From Paracoccus sp. MKU1 (lineage in GTDB: Bacteria > Pseudomonadota > Alphaproteobacteria > Rhodobacterales > Rhodobacteraceae): DNA of 60,520 nt. This document shows, in pieces, positions 1-8,891 of this stretch. Below the pieces are notes generated by a model. That model worked only from the letters and a program-made list of their open reading frames with translations, did no database searches and was not told where the DNA came from. The position numbers and the translations under genes are program-made. The stretch lies in NCBI RefSeq assembly GCF_001447385.1, contig NZ_LLWQ01000202.1:1-60520 (forward strand), in the 5' to 3' direction. Every line of letters begins with the position of its first letter. Within the stretch, counting starts at the first letter, position 1.

Positions 1-130
1 CGACAGGAACGATCCGACCGAGGGGCAGGCCATGGCCAGCGCCTCGAAGACCAGCGTCGCGTCGAGGCGGGTGAGCCCGGTGCCGCCGTGCTCCTCGCCG
101 ACATAGACGCCGCCGAAGCCCAGCTCGGCC
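1..130 (-). pseudogene. acyl-CoA dehydrogenase fragment
   Basis: The minus strand reads through without a stop into a peptide containing AELGFGGVYV, EEHGGTGL and FEALAMACPS. These are hallmarks of the N-terminal domain of acyl-CoA dehydrogenases, most like the isobutyryl/short-chain type. The gene would run leftward out of the window. Its expected N-terminal helix is missing because the reading enters unrelated Dps-like sequence near position 130. The exact breakpoint lies in a short palindromic stretch (CTCGGCCGAG, 124-133) that fits both partners. Whether the rest of the gene is intact cannot be seen. Confidence 0.7.
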
Positions 131-421
131 GAGCGCGTGCGCAAGCTGGGCGCGCCCACCATCCACTCCTATGCCGAGGTGCTCAAGCTCACCACGCTGA
201 CCGAGAACAATGATGGTTTCGTCTCTCCTGAAGCCATGTTCAATGAGCTGATCGCCGACAACAAGGCGCTCATCAAGACCATCCGCAATGCCCATGCCGT
301 GACCGACGCGGCGGATGACATCGCCTCTGCTGGTCTGCTTGAAGGCTATATTGATGAAGCTGAAAAGCGGCTTTGGTTCCTATTCGAAACCAACCAGAAC
401 CGTGAGGACAGCGCGAGCTGA
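128..421 (+). pseudogene. Dps/ferritin-like protein, C-terminal fragment
   Basis: Translation from about 128 gives AERVRKLGAP, then a helix-rich stretch with SPEAMFNELIAD and DEAEKRLWFL, ending at a TGA at 419-421. This is the C-terminal half of a Dps-type DNA-binding ferritin, including the helix after the AER(I/V)R motif. The N-terminal half with the ferroxidase residues is absent; upstream is acyl-CoA dehydrogenase sequence on the opposite strand. No start codon with a ribosome site is present except an in-frame GTG at 137. A fragment left by recombination is the simplest reading. Confidence 0.7.
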
Positions 422-541
422 CACCGGTCCGCTTTCGGGTGACATCGCACGGGTCTGGCGGATGACAGCAGAAATGTGCCGTCTTCCGGCGTGGCCGGAA
501 CCGTATATATGGATAGCCCTTGTTAGACATGAGGGTATCCC

Positions 542-1438
542 ATGGCAAATGATCAGCTTCCAATCCTGGTTTTCGGAGCCACCGGCCGACAAGGTGGGTC
601 GGTCGCGCGGGCGTTGTTAAAGGCCGGGTGGCCTGTGCGCGCCTTCGTGCTCGATCCGGCGAAACCCGAGTCCCGTGCATTGCAGCAGGTCGGCGCCGAG
701 CTCGTGCGCGGGTCATTCGAAGAAATCCCGAGTGTCAAAGCTGCGATGAAGGGTGTCCATGGCGTCTTCAGCGTGCTGCCGGGCGACCTGTCAGCGGAGG
801 ACGAGGTTCGGTCTGGAACAACCATCGCCAATCTTGCCGCGGAGAGCCGGATCGACCATTTCGTCTACTCCTCGGGCGCAAGCGTCGGCGACCAGCTGAC
901 AGGAGTTCCGCGCTTCGATGCCAAGCCGCGTATCGAAGCCCATATCCGTGACCTGCCGCTCACCGCCACCATCATCCGGCCGATGATCTTCATGGAGATG
1001 CTCGTTCGGCCCGGATTCGGGCTGGAGGAGGGGCGGCTGATCTCCCTGATCCGGCCTGAACGCTCGATACAGCTCACCGCTGTCGAGGACATCGGAAAGA
1101 TCGTTGCAGCGGTCTTTGCGGACAAGCCTCGTTTTGCCGGTGTCACCATGAAAATCGCCAGCGACAGGCTTTCCGGCCACGCATTGGCCGCCGCGCTCAC
1201 CGAGGTCGCCGGCAAGCCCATCACCTATGCCCGGTTCCCGGATGATGTTCTGGCCGCCAATGCCGATCTGGCGCATATGGCGTCAAGTCTGGAGGGCGGT
1301 CCACTAGCAGACCATGTGGATCTGGAGCTTATGCGAGAACTCAATCCAGACTTGCTCTCGTTCCGGTCCTGGCTGGCTGGCAGCGGCCGCGCAGCCCTTG
1401 ATGCCGCGCTCGCTGGTGGACCGGGCGGCAGCGGCTGA
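542..1438 (+). CDS. NmrA-like NAD(P)-binding protein
   Basis: This 298-residue protein opens with a Rossmann nucleotide-binding motif (VFGATGRQGGSVARAL, residues about 10-25), the GxxGxxG form of the atypical short-chain dehydrogenase/NmrA family. Downstream are the SVLPGD strand and a YSSGASVG segment, where extended SDRs would have the catalytic YxxxK; the lysine is not present. That suits an NmrA/HSCARG-type redox sensor or a quinone-reductase-like protein better than a classic dehydrogenase. The length is usual for the family. It stands alone, followed by a convergent PrsW-like gene. The substrate cannot be deduced. Confidence 0.8.
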   Translation: MANDQLPILVFGATGRQGGSVARALLKAGWPVRAFVLDPAKPESRALQQVGAELVRGSFEEIPSVKAAMKGVHGVFSVLPGDLSAEDEVRSGTTIANLAAESRIDHFVYSSGASVGDQLTGVPRFDAKPRIEAHIRDLPLTATIIRPMIFMEMLVRPGFGLEEGRLISLIRPERSIQLTAVEDIGKIVAAVFADKPRFAGVTMKIASDRLSGHALAAALTEVAGKPITYARFPDDVLAANADLAHMASSLEGGPLADHVDLELMRELNPDLLSFRSWLAGSGRAALDAALAGGPGGSG

Positions 1439-1586
1439 TTGAAATTTGCTCTCATGTCCATGACGGGCAGTCAGATCGCCCCCCTTCGGCCATCACGGTC
1501 GAATTGGTGCCCCTCGGCGCACAGTGCGCCTGATCTGCCAACGCCGCGCCTTTGTAGCATCCGGAGCCGCATGCGGCCTTTGGTTC

Positions 1587-2468
1587 CTATGTTCGGACAT
1601 CGCAGTTCGTGGAAATCGTTGGGGCTGGCGCCCATTGCCTGCGGCGCAAGAGCAACGCGAAAATGACCAGCCCAAGAAACAGAGGAAGCATCACAAACGT
1701 GTAGATTTTGAGGATAAAGAACCGATCACTAGCGGCCAGCCCGGCCCAATCCCACAGCCCATGCAGGAAGACAGCAAACAGGAAACCGACAATTACCGAG
1801 ACCGCTTGACCAAAACGCCCCTCTATGGCCGTCGCGCAGGAAATTCCCAAGCCGATGAAAGCTACGAAAAAGGGGTGCATGAATGGGACCATGATGCCAC
1901 GCAGGACGAGGCTTGTGACAAACGTTGTGACCGCTGATCCCTCAGTTGCGCGGTTACTCATGTAGGTAACCGTGACATTGCCGAAATACAGGATTTGTTC
2001 GGTGAAGGCGAAGCCCGCGCCGACGAGGCCACCCAGGACAATCCCATTCATCAGCCCACGGGTATCTGAGCGACGATAGACCAGCAACCAGAGCAGGAAG
2101 AGTCCTTTGAACGCCTCTTCCGTTACCGGTGTAATGACCAGAGGGCGAAACCAACGACCAAATTCGGGCCCGGCTTGTGTGTCGACCACGGTCTGTAAAC
2201 CTTCCTGTGACCACAGGGAGAAGAACGGGGCCATCGTGGCCCCCCACACGAAGGCTGACAGCAGCAGATACCGCCTTGCCGGAGCCTGGCTTCCCAACCA
2301 CAAGATCGTTCCAACCACCGGCACCGTTACAAGAAGCGACAGCAGAAAGCCGTATGCGATGCCGGCCAGGCCGATCTTTGTCTGGATCCAGACCAGGGAG
2401 GTAGCCCAGGCGAGCAGTGATGCTGACAGGAAATAGGCGCCGTATTTCTGAATCGTATCTTTGGTCAT
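1587..2468 (-). CDS. PrsW-family intramembrane metalloprotease
   Basis: This 293-residue polytopic membrane protein carries the three PrsW/CAAX-like protease motifs in order: EEAFK in the middle, FAFTEQ about 40 residues later, and HGLWD near the C terminus. These supply the glutamates and histidine for metal binding and catalysis. Seven to eight hydrophobic segments are visible. Bacterial PrsW cleaves an anti-sigma factor in Bacillus; no anti-sigma or sigma gene is adjacent here, so the substrate is unknown. Base composition looks lower in GC than the core genes to the right, consistent with transfer. Confidence 0.85.
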   Translation of the reverse strand: MTKDTIQKYGAYFLSASLLAWATSLVWIQTKIGLAGIAYGFLLSLLVTVPVVGTILWLGSQAPARRYLLLSAFVWGATMAPFFSLWSQEGLQTVVDTQAGPEFGRWFRPLVITPVTEEAFKGLFLLWLLVYRRSDTRGLMNGIVLGGLVGAGFAFTEQILYFGNVTVTYMSNRATEGSAVTTFVTSLVLRGIMVPFMHPFFVAFIGLGISCATAIEGRFGQAVSVIVGFLFAVFLHGLWDWAGLAASDRFFILKIYTFVMLPLFLGLVIFALLLRRRQWAPAPTISTNCDVRT

Positions 2469-2599
2469 AGGGGGTTGGTATCCGAAATTCCTTCGATTTG
2501 GGAAGCCTGCGCGAGTCCGCGATCAAGGCAAAACACAAGTAGATTCTGGAGTTTCAGACGCGCCAAACGGCTTTGCCTTTTCTCTGAAGCATGGAGAGA

Positions 2600-3586
2600 T
2601 CAACCTGCCACCGTGTCGAGAAAATCCGCCAGCCTGTCGCTCACCTCGGCGGGGCGCTCCTGCGGGGCCCAGTGCCCGCATTCCTCCAGAAAGACCGGCT
2701 TGCGCAGCTTGGGCGCCAGTGCCGTCTGAGCGTCGATCATGTCCCGCATGCCGGGCATCGCCAAGCCGGTATCGCGCGTCCCGACCATATAGAACGCGGG
2801 CACATCGACCGTTCGCCCCGAGAAGGCGGTGTGAAGGGCCCAGTTCCGATCGAGGTTCCGGTAAAGATTGAGGCCGCCGCGAAATCCGCTCGTGGAATAA
2901 TCGGCCTCGAAGACCGCCAGATCGGCATCGCTCAGCCAGCTCAGGTCCTGGTCCGGCATCGGCAGCGGGGCCAGCAACCCATCCTTGCGTGAGACCATGG
3001 CGAAAGGGTTCGGTGTCGTATCGCCGGCGCCGCGCGGCCCGGCATCGCCGGACGCCGCATGATAGATCTTCCGCAGCGTTGCGTGGATATCGGCTTCGAA
3101 TTCGGCCTCTGCCACGCCTTCCTCCTGGAAATAGAGCGTGTAGAACAGCGCATCCCCCATGTCGGGGAAAAGCTGCGTCGGCGGCACCGGCGGTTGGCCC
3201 ATGATCGGCACACCGATTGCCGCGACGGCGCTGAACCTGTCGGGGCGCAGCAGGGCGGCCTGCCAGGCGAGCGTCGCACCCCAGTCGTTGCCGACGATGG
3301 CGGCGCTTTCCACGCCCAGCGTATCCAGCAGCGCGACCATGTCCCCGACAAGCACTTGCAGGGCATAGGCCTCGACGGCCTGCGGCGCGGAACTGCCGCC
3401 AAAGCCGCGCAGGTCCGGCGCCACGGCGCGATAGCCTCGGGCCGCGAGCGCCCGAAGCTGGTGCCGCCAGGCATAGGAGGTTTCCGGGAAGCCGTGGCAA
3501 AGCAGAACCAGCGGCCCCGCGCCGTGATCGGCGATCCGCATCCGCAGGCCATTCGCCTCCACCATGCGATAGGTCAATTCTGTCAT
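2600..3586 (-). CDS. alpha/beta hydrolase, epoxide-hydrolase-like
   Basis: This 328-residue alpha/beta hydrolase shows the oxyanion-hole motif HGFPE (about residue 31), the DLRGFGGSS loop, and the nucleophile elbow GNDWGA. An aspartate nucleophile rather than serine places it with soluble epoxide hydrolases and haloalkane dehalogenases. The C-terminal ECGHWAPQERP segment supplies the catalytic histidine. A cap domain lies between the elbow and the last strands. The length is normal for epoxide hydrolases. It diverges from an Rrf2 regulator, which probably controls it through the shared 147-bp spacer. Confidence 0.85.
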   Translation of the reverse strand: MTELTYRMVEANGLRMRIADHGAGPLVLLCHGFPETSYAWRHQLRALAARGYRAVAPDLRGFGGSSAPQAVEAYALQVLVGDMVALLDTLGVESAAIVGNDWGATLAWQAALLRPDRFSAVAAIGVPIMGQPPVPPTQLFPDMGDALFYTLYFQEEGVAEAEFEADIHATLRKIYHAASGDAGPRGAGDTTPNPFAMVSRKDGLLAPLPMPDQDLSWLSDADLAVFEADYSTSGFRGGLNLYRNLDRNWALHTAFSGRTVDVPAFYMVGTRDTGLAMPGMRDMIDAQTALAPKLRKPVFLEECGHWAPQERPAEVSDRLADFLDTVAG

Positions 3587-3700
3587 GGTCGTCGCTCCAC
3601 AGGGCTGGGCTATCGTTCGGGCGCCGGGCGTGACGGCGATTCACGGTGGTGCACGTAATCTGTAACGCCTATGGTGACATATACGCCGCCGCGCGCATAA

Positions 3701-3719
3701 TGTAACCCATGAAATTACA
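3701..3719. promoter_or_regulatory. candidate Rrf2 operator, TGTAA-N9-TTACA
   Basis: A dyad with arms TGTAA and TTACA spaced by 9 bases lies 15 bases before the Rrf2 start codon, in the divergent spacer shared with the hydrolase gene. A second single TGTAA is at 3661-3665. Position and symmetry suit an autoregulatory operator; binding is inferred. Confidence 0.45.
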
Positions 3720-3733
3720 GTTCTAGGCCCATC

Positions 3734-4156
3734 GTGACCCCCGACCTCCGGTTTCCCCGCGTTCTTCATGCCCTGATCCACCTGTCGCTTCGCGATCGGG
3801 TCATGTCCTCGGCCGAGATCGCGCAGATGCTGACGACCCATCCCGTCGTGGTCCGGCGTCTGCTCGCCGGGCTGCGCGACGCCGGACTGCTGGAGGCGAC
3901 GAAGGGCAGAGCCGGGGGATGGCGTGTCGCCAGACCGCTGGACGAGATCACGATGGGCGACGTGTTCAGGGCGCTTGGCCGCCCCGGTCTGGTCGAGCCG
4001 CGCGTGACCGGCGACCACCCGGGGTGCCCGGTGGAGGGCGCCGTCAATCGCACCCTGATCGAGGTGGAAACCGAAGCCTCCGATCTCCTCCTCGCGCGGT
4101 ACGAGGCCACGAGCCTGGGCGACATCGCCCGGGCGGCGATGACGGACGACAGATAG
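3734..4156 (+). CDS. Rrf2-family transcriptional regulator
   Basis: This 140-residue protein has a winged helix-turn-helix of the Rrf2 family: LHALIHL, then SSAEIAQML, then VVVRRLLAGLRDAGLL with the GRAGGW wing. The three cysteines that hold an Fe-S cluster in IscR, NsrR and RirA are absent. A single cysteine (GCPVEGAV) sits in the region where they would be. This favours a thiol or ligand sensor over an Fe-S sensor. It is divergent from the epoxide-hydrolase-like gene and paralogous to the regulator at 8350-8820, which has its one cysteine at the same place. Confidence 0.88.
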   Translation: MTPDLRFPRVLHALIHLSLRDRVMSSAEIAQMLTTHPVVVRRLLAGLRDAGLLEATKGRAGGWRVARPLDEITMGDVFRALGRPGLVEPRVTGDHPGCPVEGAVNRTLIEVETEASDLLLARYEATSLGDIARAAMTDDR

Positions 4157-4190
4157 ACCGCGCCCGGCCCCGTAGACCGCGCCCGGCCCC
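4154..4190. repeat. 18-bp tandem direct repeat
   Basis: The sequence TAGACCGCGCCCGGCCCC occurs twice, at 4154-4171 and 4173-4190, with a period of 19 bases. The first copy begins with the stop codon of the Rrf2 gene. The repeat sits between the two convergent genes and could be a slippage duplication. Confidence 0.9.
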
Positions 4191-4196
4191 GAGCGC

Positions 4197-5048
4197 CTAT
4201 GCCGTGGCGAGGTTCGACGCGATATAGGCGCCGAAGGACCGGACCGCCCGCGACGGGTTCGCCGAGGCATAGGCGAGGCTGACGCCAATGTCCGGCAGCG
4301 GCGGCAGGCCCTCGGTGACGATCGCCAGATCCTTCGGAACCGCCGCACGCGTCACCACGCTGATCGCGAGGCCCGAGCGCGCGACGGTCAGCAGGCCGGC
4401 CAGGCCGTTGCTGGCATGGGCGACGCGGTAGCGCAGGCCGGCCGCCTCCATCGCCTTGCGGGCCTCCTGATGGTCGATCGTGTCCGGGGCCGAGAGGGCC
4501 AGCGGCAGAACGGGCTCCCCCAGCAGGGCCGGGGCGCCGGTCGCCGCGATCCAGACCAGCGGCTCGCGCCGGATGACATCGCCGGGGCGCGCCGAGCCGG
4601 GCAGCGAGACCAGCGCCAGGTCGATCCGGCGCCGCTGCAACAGCGGATGCAACGCGACCGTGGGGGCACAGACGATGTCGATCTCGATCCCCGGATGCGC
4701 GGCGCCATATCGCCCCAGCAGGTCGGGAAAGAAGGCGGTCAGGTAGTCTTCGGGGCACCCGAAGGCGAGCGATCCCTGCACGCTTTCCGACCCCAGGCCC
4801 TCGAGGGTCTCGTCATGCGCCGCAAGGATCCGCTCGGCCCCGGCGAGGAAACGCTCGCCCGCGACGGTCAGCGCCACGCCGGACCCCATCCGGTGAAACA
4901 GCCTGTCGCCGACAATCGCCTCCAGCCGCTTGATCTGAAGGCTGACCGCCGATTGCGTACGCCCGACGCGCTCGGCCGCGGCGCGGATCGAGCCGGCACG
5001 GGACACAGCGATGAAGCTGCGCAGAAGGGCGATGTCGAGCGTCGGCAT
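4197..5048 (-). CDS. dgdR: LysR-type regulator, DgdR-like
   Basis: This 283-residue protein begins with a LysR winged helix: LRSFIAVSRAGSIRAAAE, then RTQSAVSLQIKRLE. A periplasmic-binding-fold effector domain follows (about residues 90-283). The start at 5048 gives the standard MPTLDIALLR opening. It is divergent from the dialkylglycine decarboxylase gene. Burkholderia cepacia DgdR is a LysR regulator next to dgdA, so the context supports the name; activation or repression by a dialkyl amino acid is inferred. Confidence 0.85.
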   Translation of the reverse strand: MPTLDIALLRSFIAVSRAGSIRAAAERVGRTQSAVSLQIKRLEAIVGDRLFHRMGSGVALTVAGERFLAGAERILAAHDETLEGLGSESVQGSLAFGCPEDYLTAFFPDLLGRYGAAHPGIEIDIVCAPTVALHPLLQRRRIDLALVSLPGSARPGDVIRREPLVWIAATGAPALLGEPVLPLALSAPDTIDHQEARKAMEAAGLRYRVAHASNGLAGLLTVARSGLAISVVTRAAVPKDLAIVTEGLPPLPDIGVSLAYASANPSRAVRSFGAYIASNLATA

Positions 5049-5076
5049 GGGTATGAGAATGACTCGATTCTGAATG

Positions 5077-6458
<1,382 letters not shown>

Positions 6459-6676
6459 ACTTGGGTCTCGGAGCCAGAACAAGACAATTGCACCGGGCAT
6501 GACTGTGGAGACGAGGGGTCTGGCACAACGGTCTTGTCTGGCGGGCGATGCGTCTCCGGTCGTGTAACCTGGAAAATTGAGGTGGAGCGGTTCAGCGACA
6601 CCAAGCGTTGGCGGGGCGGGCGGGGCCGAAACGGAACACGTGGCTGCGCGCCCCGGCGGGCGCGCAGGAAGGTCGT

Positions 6677-7297
6677 TTATCCCAGCCGTTCCAGGAAGAT
6701 CACGTTGTCCTCGACCGTTTCTCCCTGAACCTCGGCCCGGGTGCCGGTGCGCGCGATGGCGCAGACGCAAAGCCTCCGCCACTGACGGGGATCGAGCGCG
6801 AGCGAGGCCAGCGTCTCCTCAGCGGTTGGAAAAACCGTGTCCTCGGTTGCCTTGGATCCCGGCGGGCGCGAGGCGTGTTCGGTGATCAGAAGGCGCCCGC
6901 CGGTGGATACCGCGCCTGCCGCCCGAGCCAGCACGCGGGCGCGTGGCCAGTCCTGCGGTGATTGCAGGAAGCTGGCGACCACGAGGTCGAAGCTGCCTTT
7001 CGGGAAGGTTTCGGCCAGATCGTGTTCTTCGAAACGGATATTCCCGGCCAGTTCGGCGCGGCTGGCGCTATCCGACGCATAGGCGAGCGCCACGGCGGAG
7101 ACGTCCACCGCCGTCACCCGCCAGCCCTGCTGGGCCAGCCAGAGCGCATCGTCCCCTCGGCCGCAGCCCAGTTCCAGCGCACGCCCTGGCACCAGCGGAC
7201 CGGCGAACTGGGACAGGACGAGCCCGGGCTTGCCGGATGTCTCGCCGGTCTTTTCGCGGTATCGGTCGTTCCAGAAGTCTCGGGTTGTCTGTTGCAT
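6677..7297 (-). CDS. class I SAM-dependent methyltransferase
   Basis: This 206-residue protein has the SAM-binding motif ALELGCGRGDDALWLA (about residues 40-55), the acidic VTAVDVS strand end, and the DLVVASF post-motif. It resembles the TehB/thiopurine-type small methyltransferases. It lies 12 bases downstream of the FAD-dependent reductase gene on the same strand, so the two are very likely one transcription unit. The substrate is unknown. The pairing with a thiol-type reductase and a divergent Rrf2 regulator suggests an electrophile or oxidant stress role, by inference. Confidence 0.82.
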   Translation of the reverse strand: MQQTTRDFWNDRYREKTGETSGKPGLVLSQFAGPLVPGRALELGCGRGDDALWLAQQGWRVTAVDVSAVALAYASDSASRAELAGNIRFEEHDLAETFPKGSFDLVVASFLQSPQDWPRARVLARAAGAVSTGGRLLITEHASRPPGSKATEDTVFPTAEETLASLALDPRQWRRLCVCAIARTGTRAEVQGETVEDNVIFLERLG

Positions 7298-7309
7298 GGC
7301 GATGCTCCT

Positions 7310-8227
7310 TCAGGCCGCAGCGGTCAGATCGGGATCGAAGATCAGTGAGCGATGCGCGGCGGCGCCTGCCATCACGCCCGCCGCCGCGGCGATCGTGGCA
7401 TTGGGCATGGGGCTGGCAAGGTCGCCGGCGGCGAAGACGCCGGGCTGGCTGGTGGCCTGCATCGGGTCGACGGCCACATAGGGGCCGGTCGGTCCGTCCT
7501 TCATGGTGCAGCCTAGCTGCGCAGCCAGATCGCAGGAGGGCGCTGTGTCCGGCGCCAGGAACAGCCCCGCCAGCGCGATCTCACGACCGTCATCCAGCCG
7601 CACACCGTCCAGCGCCGGGGCGGTGCCGATCAGCGCCGCGACAGGCGTTTCCTCGACCGTGACGCCCCGGGCGGTCAGGCCCTGCCGCTGTTCCCTGGTC
7701 AGCACGAGCGCCCCTTGCGTGAAAAGCGTGGTCGGCCCCCAGTCGGGCAGCAGCATCGCCTGATGCAGCGCCGCCTCGTCGCGCGCCAGAACGCCGACCG
7801 GCCCGCCGTTCAGCTCATAGCCGTGGCAATAGGGGCAATGCAGTACCGTGGCCCCCCAGCGTTCGGACAGACCCGGCAGATCGGGCAGGCTGTCGCGCAC
7901 GCCGAAGGCCAGCACCAGCCGCCGCGCGGTGATGTCTCTACCCTCTGCCAATGCCACCCGAAATCCGCGTTCCTCGCGCGCAGCCGAGACCGCCGCGCCG
8001 TCCCGGAAGGACAGGGTAGGGTAGGCCGCGAGTTCGTGTCTGAGCGCGGCGCGGATGTCCTGCGGAGTGCGCCCGTCCTGCCCGGGAAACCCGTGCGAGG
8101 CTGTGGCAAAGCGGTTACGGGGGGCGCCGGTGTCGAGAACGCAAACGCGTCTGCGGGCGCGGGCAAGCTGCATCGCGGCGGCCAGCCCGGCAAAGCTGCC
8201 GCCGATGACGAGAACATCGTGATCCAT
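7310..8227 (-). CDS. FAD-dependent thioredoxin-reductase-like oxidoreductase
   Basis: This 305-residue flavoprotein has an N-terminal GxGxxG-type FAD motif (VIGGSFAGLAAAMQLA), a CPYCHG redox-active motif near residue 135, and the C-terminal FAD motif GVFAAGDLA. The order matches thioredoxin reductases and related disulfide reductases. The NADPH motif (GGPVGVLARD) is degenerate compared with GxGxxA. No thioredoxin gene is adjacent. It is first in a two-gene unit with a methyltransferase and diverges from an Rrf2 regulator, which probably responds to the same stress. Confidence 0.87.
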   Translation of the reverse strand: MDHDVLVIGGSFAGLAAAMQLARARRRVCVLDTGAPRNRFATASHGFPGQDGRTPQDIRAALRHELAAYPTLSFRDGAAVSAAREERGFRVALAEGRDITARRLVLAFGVRDSLPDLPGLSERWGATVLHCPYCHGYELNGGPVGVLARDEAALHQAMLLPDWGPTTLFTQGALVLTREQRQGLTARGVTVEETPVAALIGTAPALDGVRLDDGREIALAGLFLAPDTAPSCDLAAQLGCTMKDGPTGPYVAVDPMQATSQPGVFAAGDLASPMPNATIAAAAGVMAGAAAHRSLIFDPDLTAAA

Positions 8228-8245
8228 GGTGGTTCCCTTTAATGT

Positions 8246-8310
8246 ATCACTGAAAGTTACGTGATTCGGTGCGTCACTTCAAGACATGAAACTTTCATTG
8301 TTACGTGATT
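8246..8310. promoter_or_regulatory. divergent operator region with repeated GTTACGTGATT
   Basis: The spacer between the reductase and the Rrf2 gene contains GTTACGTGATT twice (8256-8266 and 8300-8310), an inverted pair ATCAC-N10-GTGAT (8246-8265), and a 6-1-6 palindrome ATGAAA-C-TTTCAT (8286-8298). This density of symmetry fits operators for the Rrf2 regulator and an overlapping divergent promoter pair. Binding is inferred. Confidence 0.5.
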
Positions 8311-8349
8311 GCTGCTAAGGAGCCTGAAGAGGCAAGGAAAGGAAACCCC

Positions 8350-8820
8350 ATGGCGCGCGATCTTCGTATGTCCCGGATGCTGCACGTCTTGATCCACATG
8401 GACCGACATGTCGGGCGTGCCACTTCGGAACAGATCGCGCAGATGATCTCGACCAACGCCGTGGTGGTGCGCAGGATGATGGCGGGGCTGCGCGAGCGGG
8501 GGATCGTGTCGTCGGAAAAGGGTCATGGCGGTGGCTGGCAGCTTGCTTGCCCGCTGGCCGAGATCAGCTTACTTGACGTCTACGAGGCGGTCGGCCACCC
8601 GCCGCTGTTCAACATTGGACCGCAGGCGGATCCGTCGCCCTGTCTGGTCGAGCAGGCGGTCGACGCGCGGCTCGATGCGACGCTGGCAGAGGCCGAGACA
8701 CGGCTGCTGGCGCAATTCGCCGCGATCACGGTGGAGGAGGTCGCGCAGGATTTCGAGCGTCGTTTCGAAGAAAGCGGCCATGCGGTGCCGTTCCCTTGGC
8801 ATGGCGCGACGGGGGAATGA
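8350..8820 (+). CDS. Rrf2-family transcriptional regulator
   Basis: This 156-residue protein has the Rrf2 winged helix: LHVLIHMDRHVG, TSEQIAQMIS, VVVRRMMAGLRERG and a GHGGGW wing. It lacks the three-cysteine Fe-S motif and keeps one cysteine (SPCLVEQAVD), aligned with the single cysteine of the paralogue at 3734-4156. The start at 8350 was chosen because homology begins at once and the sequence upstream is operator-like. S. aureus HypR is a known Rrf2 redox sensor that represses a neighbouring disulfide reductase, which is a fair analogy for this divergent pair. Confidence 0.88.
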   Translation: MARDLRMSRMLHVLIHMDRHVGRATSEQIAQMISTNAVVVRRMMAGLRERGIVSSEKGHGGGWQLACPLAEISLLDVYEAVGHPPLFNIGPQADPSPCLVEQAVDARLDATLAEAETRLLAQFAAITVEEVAQDFERRFEESGHAVPFPWHGATGE

Positions 8821-8891
8821 TCGGTGGTGGCACTATCTGTGCGGAGATTGCAGCGATGTGAGCCGCCAGAAGTCATTTCCAGATGTGAAGG

